Below, piece by piece: positions 25,718 to 34,735 of a stretch of 64,000 nucleotides of DNA. The DNA lies in contig NZ_RQVT01000050.1 in assembly GCF_004010055.1 (NCBI RefSeq), positions 62,001-126,000 on the forward strand, written 5' to 3'. Each line of letters opens with the position of its first letter. The first letter of the stretch is position 1. Both the position numbers and the translations under genes were made by a program. The notes under the pieces are model-generated. The model did not search any database. It saw nothing but the letters and a program-made list of their open reading frames with translations, and was not told the origin of the DNA. This DNA comes from Psychroflexus aestuariivivens. GTDB lineage: Bacteria; Bacteroidota; Bacteroidia; Flavobacteriales; Flavobacteriaceae.

Positions 25718-26731
25718 TTATTCTAAAACTGAGTAATCGCCGATACTTACGGTTGTGAAGTTTCCATCAAATTTAGCGAAATTTCCGATCATGGCATTGT
25801 TTAAGTTTGCATTGCTAATTTCAGCATTTTCTTGAATCAATGTGTTTTTAATTTCAGAATTTCTTACAGCAGTTCCATTGCCAATAGAAACATTTGGTCC
25901 TATTTTAGCATTTTTCAGAAAAACATTTTCACCGATGAAACAAGGTTCTATGATTTCAGAATCTTCTATTTGAACGCTTTCAGAAATAAGTTTTTCTTCA
26001 GCATCGGCTTTGATGAAATTCAGCATTCTGCTGTTGGTTTCAACAGTTACGTTTTTGTTGCCGCAATCCATCCATTCATCAACTTTGCCAGGTTTGAAAA
26101 TTGCGCCTTTAGTTTTCATTTTCTCAATACCATCGTTGATTTGATATTCGCCACCACGAATGATATTTTCTTCTATTACAGATTCCAATTCAGTTTTAAG
26201 CTTGGAAACATCTTTGAAATAGTAAATGCCAATTACCGCCAAGTCTGATACGAATTCTTTCGACTTTTCTACCAGTTCTGTAATTTGACCTTCTTCATTG
26301 AGTTTTACAACACCAAAAGCTTCTGGATTATCGACTTGCTTTACCCACATCACGGCGTCCGCATCTTTGTCTAAAGTGAAATCTGCTTTAAAAAGTGTGT
26401 CTGCATAAGCAATTACCGCCGGACCTTCCAAAGAACCTTTGGCACACATAATAGCATGTCCGGTCCCTAAAGGCTTATCTTGATAATAAATACTGGCTTT
26501 GGCTTCTAAATTTTTGGCGATAGATTTGAGTTTGTTCTCTATTTCCAGGCCGAAATCTTCTGAAATTATAAAAGCAATTTCATCGATTTTTTCTTCTAAA
26601 ACATCTGCTATACTTTCTACCAAGCGTTGAACAATAGGTTTTCCAGCTATAGGAATAAGCGGTTTTGGAATAGTAAGTGTATGTGGGCGTAGACGAGAGC
26701 CACGACCTGCCATTGGTACAATTATTTTCAT
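25718..26731 (-). CDS. sugar-phosphate nucleotidyltransferase
   Basis: The 337-aa protein has the NTP-transferase signature 'MAGRGSRLRPHTLTIPKPLI' at the N-terminus (residues 7-26), the acceptor loop 'GTGHAIMCAKGSLEGPAVIA', and a short left-handed beta-helix at the C-terminus (about 250-337: 'IEDSEIIEPCFIGENVFLKN'). It should activate a hexose-1-phosphate with NTP for envelope glycans. Which sugar and nucleotide (glucose/dTTP, mannose/GTP or GlmU-like) cannot be told. It sits between dut and the TPR gene, with the flippase two genes upstream, in keeping with polysaccharide synthesis. Confidence 0.88.
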   Translation of the reverse strand: MKIIVPMAGRGSRLRPHTLTIPKPLIPIAGKPIVQRLVESIADVLEEKIDEIAFIISEDFGLEIENKLKSIAKNLEAKASIYYQDKPLGTGHAIMCAKGSLEGPAVIAYADTLFKADFTLDKDADAVMWVKQVDNPEAFGVVKLNEEGQITELVEKSKEFVSDLAVIGIYYFKDVSKLKTELESVIEENIIRGGEYQINDGIEKMKTKGAIFKPGKVDEWMDCGNKNVTVETNSRMLNFIKADAEEKLISESVQIEDSEIIEPCFIGENVFLKNAKIGPNVSIGNGTAVRNSEIKNTLIQENAEISNANLNNAMIGNFAKFDGNFTTVSIGDYSVLE

Positions 26732-26776
26732 AGTATTATGTCTTAAAAAATGATATTCAGTAAATTTAAAAATTAT

Positions 26777-27208
26777 TTATTTCCCAGTGCTTCCGAATCC
26801 ACCTTCTCCGCGGATGGTTTCAGAAAGTAAATCTACGGATTCCCAATCGGCTTGTTCACATTTGGCAAATACCATTTGGGCGATGCGGTCACCAGATTCG
26901 ATTTCAAAATTTTCTTGAGATAAGTTAATTAAAATCACACCGATTTCACCGCGATAATCGGCATCAATTGTGCCAGGTGAATTCAAAACAGTGATGCCCT
27001 TTTTGAGTGCCAAACCACTTCTTGGCCGAACTTGTGCTTCGTAATTTTCAGGAATTTCTAGAAATAACCCTGTTTTAATCAAAGCGCGTTCAAATGGTTT
27101 CAGAATTAGTTTTTCGTTCAAATGCGCTCTCAAATCGACGCCTGCGGAAAAATCTGTAGCGTAAGTTGGTAATTGGTTTGGAGATGTGTTTTTTATTTTA
27201 ACTTTCAT
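26777..27208 (-). CDS. dut: dUTP diphosphatase (dUTPase)
   Basis: The 143-aa trimeric dUTPase hydrolyses dUTP to dUMP and diphosphate. All five motifs are visible: '[12 protein letters not shown]', '[10 protein letters not shown]', '[18 protein letters not shown]', 'GDRIAQMVF' and the C-terminal '[11 protein letters not shown]'. Length is typical. It lies 13 nt downstream of the flippase gene and 45 nt upstream of the nucleotidyltransferase. This is a known flavobacterial neighbourhood despite the unrelated pathways. Confidence 0.97.
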   Translation of the reverse strand: MKVKIKNTSPNQLPTYATDFSAGVDLRAHLNEKLILKPFERALIKTGLFLEIPENYEAQVRPRSGLALKKGITVLNSPGTIDADYRGEIGVILINLSQENFEIESGDRIAQMVFAKCEQADWESVDLLSETIRGEGGFGSTGK

Positions 27209-27221
27209 TTCAATTTCAATT

Positions 27222-28676
27222 TTATGACTTCAGCATGCTTTTGATTTCTTTGTGTTCGTTGGCGTAAATAAGACTCGCCAAAACCAAAATACTTGCAATG
27301 CCGAAGATATAGTTTTCTGTAAAATAATAAAAAGATATTGCACCTAAGGCTGTGGAAAGCAAAAGATACATCATGATTTTTCCGGTTTGAAATGGAATAG
27401 GATAATATTTTTTACCATAAATATATGACAAAGTCATCATGGTAAAATATGCCATAAGCGTAGCTATGGCGGAGCCTAAATATCCAATAACTGGAATTAA
27501 AATAAAATTGACTGCTAATGTGATTATTGCACCGATGACAGAAATGTAAGCGCCAAATCTAGTTCTATCTGTAATTTTATACCAAACCGATAAATTGTGA
27601 TAAATTCCTAAACATAAATTGGCTAAAAGTATAATGGGAACAATTTCTAAAGCGTCATAATAAGCTTCATCTCTAATAATTAGAAGTTTCAAAGGTTCGA
27701 TGAATGCGATAACGCCTAAAAAAATAAGTGAGCCTGTAATGACAAAATATTTGGTAATCAGCGCATAAGCTTTCTGTGGATTTTGTGTTTTGGCATGGCT
27801 AAAGAAAAAAGGTTCGATGCCCAATCGGAAAGCCGTGGCAAATAAGGTCATAAATACTGCGAGTTTATAACACGCTGAATAGATGCCAATTTGAGCTTCT
27901 GCGGTTTCTGCCGGCAAAAGATATTTCAGTAAAATTCTATCGAAAACTTCATTGATTGAAAATGCTACACCAGCAATAAGTACTGGAATTCCGTAACGCA
28001 TCATTTTCTTCCATAATTGAATATTGAAAGAAAATTTCAATTTAAAATAAAATGGTAATAATAAAACTAAAGTCGTTGCACTTGCAACTAGATTAGCGAT
28101 AAACACGTAATTGATTTCAAAATCTGGGATGTATATTTTTTCAAAAACACTGATTTCTGAATACCAATTTACTAGCCAAACTAGGAAAAAGATATTTAAT
28201 AATACATTGATGAACACATTGATGATTTTGATGATTGCGTATTTTTTGGGTTGACCGAGTGCACGCAAATATGCAAATGGAATAATGACAAATGCATCTA
28301 ATGCTAAAATCCAAATTATTAAATTGATGTATTCTGAGGGAATCTGAACGAAACCAGAAATTTGGTTTTGAAAACCAATGCCTAAACCAAGAAAGATAAG
28401 CGTAGATAAGACAAGCGACCAAGCGGAAGTTGACATGACCTGATTTTTGGCTTCTTGTTTATTGAAAAATCTAAAAAAAGCAGTTTCCATACCATAGGAC
28501 AAAACCACATTGAAGAGAACAAAATAAGCGAAAATGACAGATATTTCGCCATAAATAGATTCATCAGGTAAATATTCGGTGTGAATTGGCACCAATAAAA
28601 AACTCATCATTCTCGGCAAAACCGTAGCCAAGCCGTAAATGAAAGTTTGTTGGAAAAGTTTTTTATAAACGCTCAC
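27222..28676 (-). CDS. polysaccharide flippase (Wzx/MATE-like, oligosaccharide exporter)
   Basis: The 484-aa integral membrane protein has about 12-14 hydrophobic segments. It opens '[20 protein letters not shown]' and has '[20 protein letters not shown]' in the middle, typical of the Polysacc_synt/MurJ-like superfamily. It probably flips lipid-linked oligosaccharides. The start is GTG at 28676. A TAAATTTG -7 box 18 nt upstream (28702-28695) supports this start. First gene of the operon with dut, nucleotidyltransferase, TPR, DUF4292 and the EnvC-like gene. Confidence 0.9.
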   Translation of the reverse strand: MSVYKKLFQQTFIYGLATVLPRMMSFLLVPIHTEYLPDESIYGEISVIFAYFVLFNVVLSYGMETAFFRFFNKQEAKNQVMSTSAWSLVLSTLIFLGLGIGFQNQISGFVQIPSEYINLIIWILALDAFVIIPFAYLRALGQPKKYAIIKIINVFINVLLNIFFLVWLVNWYSEISVFEKIYIPDFEINYVFIANLVASATTLVLLLPFYFKLKFSFNIQLWKKMMRYGIPVLIAGVAFSINEVFDRILLKYLLPAETAEAQIGIYSACYKLAVFMTLFATAFRLGIEPFFFSHAKTQNPQKAYALITKYFVITGSLIFLGVIAFIEPLKLLIIRDEAYYDALEIVPIILLANLCLGIYHNLSVWYKITDRTRFGAYISVIGAIITLAVNFILIPVIGYLGSAIATLMAYFTMMTLSYIYGKKYYPIPFQTGKIMMYLLLSTALGAISFYYFTENYIFGIASILVLASLIYANEHKEIKSMLKS

Positions 28677-28694
28677 GGACAGATTTCAATTGGT

Positions 28695-28702
28695 CAAATT
28701 TA
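28695..28702 (-). promoter_or_regulatory. -7 box (TAAATTTG) of the flippase-dut operon
   Basis: TAAATTTG on the minus strand matches TAnnTTTG and leaves a short leader before the GTG at 28676. It lies directly behind the strong terminator at 28735-28767, as a fresh operon start should. Confidence 0.5.
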
Positions 28703-28734
28703 GTAAAAATAGCTTAGGAACCTTGTTGAAATAA

Positions 28735-28767
28735 AAAACTGCTTAGGAAAAATACCTAAGCAGTTTT
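28735..28767 (-). terminator. terminator after the DUF5689 gene
   Basis: A perfect 13-bp stem (28735-28747 with 28755-28767) with a 7-nt loop and A/T flanks lies 27 nt past the DUF5689 stop. Confidence 0.9.
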
Positions 28768-28793
28768 GATATAAATTAATTGGATTCTATTTT

Positions 28794-30212
28794 CTAGTCT
28801 AACAATCCAGAAATATTAACATCGTCGATGTGGTATCTTGTTGTTGAAGATGGCGCAGAACCTATATATCTAAAACCAATTCTGATACTTTCGCCTTCCA
28901 CACAAGAAATATTAATTGGTCCAACATCTTGTAAACCACCGAAACCTTGAGCAGGACCATTTGGAACATTAACGTCCAAACCTTCCCATTCTGTAGTCGT
29001 TGGATCTCCAGTGTAAGCACTTGTAATGAATACATTCAGCAAGTTTCCATTATCGAAGGCGGCTTCAATTCTAGCAGTAAATTCTTCTTGAGTCGATGCG
29101 TCAAGATTAATTTCAGGAGTAATCAACCATGCTTCAATATCAGATTCCTCACTATTGAATCCTGAAACCTGAGCATAATTATTATTATTGAAGCTGCCAA
29201 TGAAATAATCAGTATCTCCACCTGTAACATTAACATTCACCCAGTCAGTAAGTTGATTAAGATTATTAATCCCTTCGAAATCTTCGTTGAAAATTTCATC
29301 TGCTGAACTCGTTGGTCCTTCACATTCAAAAACTTCTGGATCACATCTTTCTCCTGTCATGTCAACATTTGCTGGAGAATTGAGATAAATAGTATAAAAT
29401 TCTCCAAAGAAATCTCTAGTTAAAATACCATTTAAAGAACCAGAACCAGAAGGTAAAGTCAAGCCTTTAAAATCTGAAAATGTACTTGTACTTAAAATTG
29501 TGCTTGCATTTGTCTCACAACTTTCTAGAATTCTTTCACCATCAAAATCATCTCCTGCATCCGATGCATATGTTGGTGGCTCTTCATTACCAAAGTAAGT
29601 TCTATTAAATTGAACATTTTCTAACTTGATATAAGTATTCAAATTTTCTTCGCTTAAGTCAGCAATATCAAGAGTTGTTGGAACAATACCCTCAACTACG
29701 ACATCTCTAATAATATGTTCTTCCACTAAAGCTTCTGGAATTTGAGCAACATCTTCACCATCATCTATACCAAGTCTAGGTTCGTTGAATTGAGTTGGAC
29801 CTCCACGTCTTTGGCTAATTGTCAAACCGTCAAGTTTAATAAATACTCTTCTTCCAAAATTATATCGGGTAAATAGAGGGTTTAAATTGGCTTGAATCGA
29901 TATTCCAATTGTTGGGTTTACTGGTTTATCCTGAACTACTAACTCTTTGAAGAAATTCCCGCCTATATCTGAAGAAACAACATAAGCTAAAGCATACTTT
30001 CCTGTTTGTTGAAAAGTAAAGTTTTCATTATCATTTTGGGCTAGTTCTGAATAGACAGATGATAAAGTGATCACATCATTAGGATCTATATTTGGAGGTG
30101 TTTCCAAAAATTCAGGTGCATTGTAATCATCGTCCTCAACACATGAAGTTGTTATTGCTCCAAGCGTTAAGAGAAGAAATAAGAAGGTGAAATTGATTTT
30201 TATTGTTTTCAT
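28794..30212 (-). CDS. DUF5689 lipoprotein with choice-of-anchor J domain
   Basis: The 472-aa protein has a lipobox ('LGAITTSC', Cys near residue 24) followed by acidic residues. DUF5689 spans about residues 45-285 ('GKYALAYVVSSDIGGNFFKE', 'ISIQANLNPLFTRYNFGRRV'), and a choice-of-anchor J-type beta-sandwich about 305-470 ('EDFEGINNLNQLTDWVNVNV', 'AWLITPEINLDA', 'RYHIDDVNISG'). It should be a surface lipoprotein partnering the TonB receptor encoded just upstream, 34 bp away. It plays the position of SusD-like proteins but is unrelated to SusD. The role (ligand capture) is inferred. Confidence 0.9.
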   Translation of the reverse strand: MKTIKINFTFLFLLLTLGAITTSCVEDDDYNAPEFLETPPNIDPNDVITLSSVYSELAQNDNENFTFQQTGKYALAYVVSSDIGGNFFKELVVQDKPVNPTIGISIQANLNPLFTRYNFGRRVFIKLDGLTISQRRGGPTQFNEPRLGIDDGEDVAQIPEALVEEHIIRDVVVEGIVPTTLDIADLSEENLNTYIKLENVQFNRTYFGNEEPPTYASDAGDDFDGERILESCETNASTILSTSTFSDFKGLTLPSGSGSLNGILTRDFFGEFYTIYLNSPANVDMTGERCDPEVFECEGPTSSADEIFNEDFEGINNLNQLTDWVNVNVTGGDTDYFIGSFNNNNYAQVSGFNSEESDIEAWLITPEINLDASTQEEFTARIEAAFDNGNLLNVFITSAYTGDPTTTEWEGLDVNVPNGPAQGFGGLQDVGPINISCVEGESIRIGFRYIGSAPSSTTRYHIDDVNISGLLD

Positions 30213-30246
30213 CGGTGTATTTATTTTGTTTTTAAAGTATTTTTTT

Positions 30247-33114
30247 TTAGAATCTTACGTAAGCGCTCAAATAATATGTTGTACCATATCCAAAGAAGTA
30301 GCGATTACCAAAAAGTGGACCATTCTCTTGAGCTAACAAATCTACCCCACGAGTTCTATAATTAGAGCGTCTTGATTGTTCAAATCCTCCAGTTTTATAC
30401 TCTTGATTGAAAATATTATTGATTACAGCAAAGAATCCTATATAATAATCATCAACTTTCCAAGATTTTCCACCAACGGCATTGAACAACATATAGTCGT
30501 CAAATTTTTCTTGTTTTAATATTCGTCTTGCAATTTGTTCATTATATTCAGGGAAGGCAATCCCATCATTATCAAGTGCAAAATTATCTGAGCGTAAAAG
30601 ACCACTAGGACTGATAAAAGCGTTAGAAAAATGGTTTGCAGTTAAGCCTACATTCCAAAAATCAGGATCTCTATATTCAAATCCTAACTGGAATACACGC
30701 TCTGGTCCACCAGGAACTCTAAGGTTCTTCATATCTGTTTTACCATCTCCAAAGCTAAGTTGCTTATCAGGAAATGACTGGCTAGTTAAGTACAAATCTG
30801 GATTACTGTCGTAAATATAATGTCCAAATGATCCAGCAGCTTTAAGTTTTAAAGTTGATAATACTTGTGCTTCAACGCCAAACTCTACGCCATAATGTTT
30901 TCTATCTATTCCTGTCATGACTTCCTGCACGAAAGCATTTCCTAAATTCCCACCTGGCAAACCGGTAAGATCTTCTGTATAGTAAAAACCAACGTTGGTT
31001 TCATCTTGAAATCCAGTGTAAAAACCTGTTACACGTCCACTAACTATTGGTGATTTATAATTATAAGTAAAATCTGCAGATTGTATTTTTACTTCAGTTA
31101 AACCATCTACAATATCATGATTTTGTCTTGCATTATTATAAGAATTCCGTATAGTTGGTGCATTTTGAAGATAAGCAGCATTCAAGCCCAAAACGTGACG
31201 TCCTGTAATTCTATAAGTTCCTCCAAATTTAGCACCAAGTGTAGTGAAATCAAGTTCTTCGCCTTTTCCAAATGATCGTTCACCAGCGAAAAACCCATTG
31301 TCATAAAGTCCTGTTCTTTGATACTTAGTCTTTCCGAAATTTCCGCCTAAGTATAGGTCAAAATTACTGTATTGAAATTGTGCTTGTCCAAAAGCATCAT
31401 AAACTTCAGCGTCTATGCGGTAATTGTATTTATAACGATCGCCTTCAGTAACTACTCTGTTTGGATTATTTCTATCACTTTGTGCTAAGTCTGATGACAA
31501 ACCAGTAATTAAATCTGTTTCTTCAGCAAAGAAGTCAACATCTAAAAAGCCTTGCCCACCAAGTAAATCTTCCATTTGTGCAAAGTTTTCACTTTCTAAA
31601 TTACGGTAATTCAAACTTCCGTTTATTGTAATATTGTCATTAACTATTGCATTCAAAATAGTATTTGCCATAAACTGTTTGTCTTCAGATCTGTCTGATT
31701 GTATAGCGTAAATCGAATTTCCTCCTCTATTTTGATTAAGTTGATTTGCCAAATAGAGACTATTCCAATCAAATTGACCATCATTTCTAAATTCCTGTTC
31801 AGCAATATATGCAGCTTGATAATTAGCAGGTGTTGGAGTCGGAAATCTCAAATGGTAACTTGGTAAATTTTGATAATATATTGGAGATGGGTTTCTGGCA
31901 CCGCCTAAATATGCTTGATCTCCAGTATTTGGATCTATAAATAAATTTGTCCCTCCATTATCAACTCTCGTTGTTGAGAAAAACCCAAATTGATAACCTG
32001 CATTGGTATTTAAAGATATTTTATCTGAAATATCCAAATAGTGATTCAACATAAACACAGGTTCTTCTGTTTTTCTAATTCTTGTATTTCGCATTTCTCC
32101 ATTAAGGTAACCCCAGTTTGGATTATAGGCAATATCTTTCAAGTCAACAACTTCTTGTGTCACTGCCGTTCCCATTCCTCTTCGGTTTGGTGCATAAAAA
32201 CCAGTAAAGTTTAAACTGTGTTTTTCACTAATTTGTTTTTCAACAGCAAGGAAAAAAGAATTGGCATCATATAAAGTTCCATCTCTGAAGCCTTCTTCAC
32301 CAAAACGTCTAGACATCAACACAGAATAAGACCAACCACCGTCTAAAGCACCGGAATTGTAACCGCCCATGATTCTACCTTGATAACTTCTATTTGAACT
32401 AGCATAAGACACTCTTCCACCTTTACGCATTTTAGAAGCTCGCATAATAATATTTGAAGTTCCAGCAACACCGCCGAAATTATAATCACTAGCTTCAGTA
32501 CTTTTAGTAAAAACTCGGTTTCTTTGTACATCATTCAAACCACCCCAGTTCGCCCAGTTTGGACGTCCTGTTGTCAATTTGTTCATTTCTATACCATTGA
32601 TTAATACTTTACCATTAGCATTATCCAATCCACGAGGATTAAAAAAGGCTGCGCTAAAATCAAAAGCTGCCGCTCTTAAATATGTGTCTTGAGATGATGA
32701 AAGTAAACCTGAAATATTGAAAGAAGTGGCATCATCACCATCTAATTCATCTTCAGACAAAGAAATTACTCCTATTTGTCTATTTTGTTCACTAAAGTCT
32801 ACATCTAAATATAATTCTCCCAGGTCTAAAACTTCACCTTCATTAATAATAATTGGATAGCGCTTAGTTTCATAACCTGACATTGCAACTCTCAACATTT
32901 GTTCTCCCAAAGGCAAATCCGTTTCAGCAAAACTGAATTCACCGTTTGCATTTGTTCTGATTTCTATACCAGAATCTTCAATGGAAATTATGGCATTGGG
33001 AATTGCCTCTTCGGTAGTGCTTTCTAAAATTTTACCAGTCACATCTGTTTGTTGTGCAAACATTGCGAGACTAAAAAACATAAAGAAAACTGAAAAAATA
33101 AAATGTTTTTTCAT
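30247..33114 (-). CDS. TonB-dependent receptor with carboxypeptidase-regulatory-like domain
   Basis: The ATG at 33114 gives the signal peptide MKKHFIFSVFFMFFSLAMFA; an ATG two codons upstream (33120) is an alternative. A CarboxypepD_reg-like domain covers about residues 22-100, the plug about 120-230 ('NPRGLDNANGKVLINGIEMN', 'FGGVAGTSNIIMRAS'), and the barrel the rest, ending in an aromatic 'YYLSAYVRF'. It imports a ligand with TonB energy. It is followed by a DUF5689 lipoprotein and lies divergent from an exported EEP nuclease/phosphatase; together these may scavenge extracellular nucleic acid or phosphate. The ligand is not proven. Confidence 0.92.
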   Translation of the reverse strand: MKKHFIFSVFFMFFSLAMFAQQTDVTGKILESTTEEAIPNAIISIEDSGIEIRTNANGEFSFAETDLPLGEQMLRVAMSGYETKRYPIIINEGEVLDLGELYLDVDFSEQNRQIGVISLSEDELDGDDATSFNISGLLSSSQDTYLRAAAFDFSAAFFNPRGLDNANGKVLINGIEMNKLTTGRPNWANWGGLNDVQRNRVFTKSTEASDYNFGGVAGTSNIIMRASKMRKGGRVSYASSNRSYQGRIMGGYNSGALDGGWSYSVLMSRRFGEEGFRDGTLYDANSFFLAVEKQISEKHSLNFTGFYAPNRRGMGTAVTQEVVDLKDIAYNPNWGYLNGEMRNTRIRKTEEPVFMLNHYLDISDKISLNTNAGYQFGFFSTTRVDNGGTNLFIDPNTGDQAYLGGARNPSPIYYQNLPSYHLRFPTPTPANYQAAYIAEQEFRNDGQFDWNSLYLANQLNQNRGGNSIYAIQSDRSEDKQFMANTILNAIVNDNITINGSLNYRNLESENFAQMEDLLGGQGFLDVDFFAEETDLITGLSSDLAQSDRNNPNRVVTEGDRYKYNYRIDAEVYDAFGQAQFQYSNFDLYLGGNFGKTKYQRTGLYDNGFFAGERSFGKGEELDFTTLGAKFGGTYRITGRHVLGLNAAYLQNAPTIRNSYNNARQNHDIVDGLTEVKIQSADFTYNYKSPIVSGRVTGFYTGFQDETNVGFYYTEDLTGLPGGNLGNAFVQEVMTGIDRKHYGVEFGVEAQVLSTLKLKAAGSFGHYIYDSNPDLYLTSQSFPDKQLSFGDGKTDMKNLRVPGGPERVFQLGFEYRDPDFWNVGLTANHFSNAFISPSGLLRSDNFALDNDGIAFPEYNEQIARRILKQEKFDDYMLFNAVGGKSWKVDDYYIGFFAVINNIFNQEYKTGGFEQSRRSNYRTRGVDLLAQENGPLFGNRYFFGYGTTYYLSAYVRF

Positions 33115-33169
33115 TATCATAATTTAAATTAAATTGATCTAATTTTAAGAAATTATTATTTACAGGCTG

Positions 33170-33177
33170 CAAATGTA
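33170..33177 (-). promoter_or_regulatory. -7 box (TACATTTG) of the TonB receptor operon
   Basis: TACATTTG on the minus strand, 55 nt before the ATG at 33114, matches TAnnTTTG. A TATTTTTG on the plus strand at 33198-33205 could serve the divergent nuclease gene. Confidence 0.45.
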
Positions 33178-33249
33178 TGCAAATTATCTTTATTGCTTAT
33201 TTTTGTCAACTGAAAAAATAACTTTTTACAATTTTTTAATATTGAATTT

Positions 33250-34305
33250 ATGAGAAAAAGCAATTTAATCTATGCAATAATATTCTTTATTTCCTTAGGA
33301 ATCAATGCGCAAGAGAAGAAAGAATTTAAAGTCAATACCATTGCATTTTACAACTTAGAAAACCTTTTCGACACTGAAAATGACCCGGATAAAAATGATG
33401 AGGCTTCTCCATTAATGGAAATGTCTCAGGGCGCTAGGGATATCGCTTATCCTAAAAAAGTGAAAAACATGGCAGATGCTATCGCTGATATTGGCTCTGA
33501 AGTCACGAAAATGCCACCTGCAGTTATTGGTGTTTGTGAGATAGAAAATTTCAAGGTTTTGGAAGATCTTGTCAATGACCCTAAACTCCGACCATATAAT
33601 TATGGCATAATCCACTACAATTCTCCGGATCGCAGAAGCATTGATGTGGCACTTTTATATCAAAAAGCAGTCTTTAAACCAACACATTCTAAAGCGCATG
33701 AATTGGTTATGTTCAGGAAAGATGACAACAGCAAAAGAGTTTACACTCGAGATCAACTACATGTAAAAGGACTTTTAGATGGTGAAGAAATGCACTTTAT
33801 CATTAATCACTGGCCATCGAGAAGTGGCGGTGAAAGCAAGTCTAGATATTTACGAGTTGGTGCAGCAAAATTGACGAAAAAAATAAAAGATTCTATCCAA
33901 AATGAAAATCCGTATGCTAAGATTATGATCATGGGAGATTTTAATGATGGTCCTTATAATGAAAGTATAAAAGAGGTGCTTAATGCAAAAGAAAACAAAG
34001 AAGATGTCGGTTTGAAAGGACTTTACAACCCATTTGAATCTTTAGCTAAAAAAGGACTCGGTACAATAGCATGGAGAGATACTTGGGATGTTTTTGACCA
34101 AATTCTTATGACAAGACCCCTTTTAGAAAAAGACGATTATTCTGATTATAAGTTTTACCAAGCCGGAATTTTCAATCCTTTTTATTTACAAAATCCACAA
34201 GGCAGATACAAAGGTTATCCATTTCGAGCCTTTGCCGATGGCGGTTTTACAGGTGGCTATAGTGACCACTTTCCAGTATTTCTTTATTTAATAAAAGAAA
34301 AATAA
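33250..34305 (+). CDS. exported endonuclease/exonuclease/phosphatase family protein
   Basis: The 351-aa protein has a signal peptide (cleavage near residue 20) and the EEP (DNase I-like) catalytic motifs: 'FYNLENLFD' (Asn), 'GVCEIEN' near residue 97 (metal Glu), 'HWPSR' (His), 'MGDFND' (Asp/Asn) and 'YSDHFPVF' (terminal Asp-His). It hydrolyses phosphodiester or phosphomonoester bonds outside the cytoplasm; DNA, RNA or lipid cannot be separated from the sequence. It is divergent from the TonB receptor/DUF5689 operon. It ends 54 nt before a long inverted repeat. Confidence 0.92.
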   Translation: MRKSNLIYAIIFFISLGINAQEKKEFKVNTIAFYNLENLFDTENDPDKNDEASPLMEMSQGARDIAYPKKVKNMADAIADIGSEVTKMPPAVIGVCEIENFKVLEDLVNDPKLRPYNYGIIHYNSPDRRSIDVALLYQKAVFKPTHSKAHELVMFRKDDNSKRVYTRDQLHVKGLLDGEEMHFIINHWPSRSGGESKSRYLRVGAAKLTKKIKDSIQNENPYAKIMIMGDFNDGPYNESIKEVLNAKENKEDVGLKGLYNPFESLAKKGLGTIAWRDTWDVFDQILMTRPLLEKDDYSDYKFYQAGIFNPFYLQNPQGRYKGYPFRAFADGGFTGGYSDHFPVFLYLIKEK

Positions 34306-34358
34306 TCGCATTCTACAATTTGACTTTTTAAGTTAATAAGATTATTTTATAATTTTTT

Positions 34359-34417
34359 AAACCTAAATTCTTCATTTTAAAGCTTAACTTTAAATAAAAA
34401 ATGAAGAATTTAGGTTT
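34359..34417 (+). repeat. perfect 20-bp inverted repeat over the start of the 74-aa gene
   Basis: Bases 34359-34378 and 34398-34417 are exact reverse complements (20 of 20) with a 19-nt loop. The right arm contains the ATG at 34401 and the first five codons of the small membrane protein gene. In a transcript entering from upstream, the start codon would be inside a long stem. No T-run follows the right arm directly, so it is not a plain terminator. Confidence 0.85.
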
Positions 34418-34625
34418 TATATTTTTGGCAATCACCACTTTAGTATTAATTACGGTTACGATTTTCGCATCGCTTAATCTTAGTTTTTCTTGGGTATTTT
34501 ATCTGAGCATTTTGGGACAAATTTTATTAGTTATTAGTGTTTATAAAATACTTAGAGAAGATTATCAAACTGACAAAGAATTTAAAGATTGGTATGAAGA
34601 TCATCCAAAATCTGATAAAGATTAA
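34401..34625 (+). CDS. small membrane protein, 74 aa
   Basis: The 74-aa protein has two hydrophobic segments (about residues 4-25 and 28-48) and a charged cytoplasmic tail ('REDYQTDKEFKDWYEDHP'). It looks like a conserved small flavobacterial membrane protein without known function. Its start codon lies in the right arm of a perfect 20-bp inverted repeat, which would hide it from ribosomes in a long transcript. It ends 14 nt before tRNA-Arg. Confidence 0.75.
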   Translation: MKNLGFIFLAITTLVLITVTIFASLNLSFSWVFYLSILGQILLVISVYKILREDYQTDKEFKDWYEDHPKSDKD

Positions 34626-34639
34626 TACATAAATTTTCA

Positions 34640-34711
34640 GGCTTCGTAGTTCAATGGATAGAACAAAAGTTTCCTAAACTTTAGATCTAGGTTCGATTCC
34701 TAGCGAAGCTA
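34640..34711 (+). tRNA. tRNA-Arg (anticodon CCT)
   Basis: A full cloverleaf can be drawn: acceptor GGCTTCG/CGAAGCT, D stem GTTC/GAAC, anticodon stem AAAGT/ACTTT with loop TTCCTAA (anticodon CCT, reading AGG), T stem CTAGG/CCTAG with loop TTCGATT, discriminator A at 34711. CCA is not encoded. Confidence 0.95.
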
Positions 34712-34735
34712 CTCTAAATATATACATTGTTTTTT

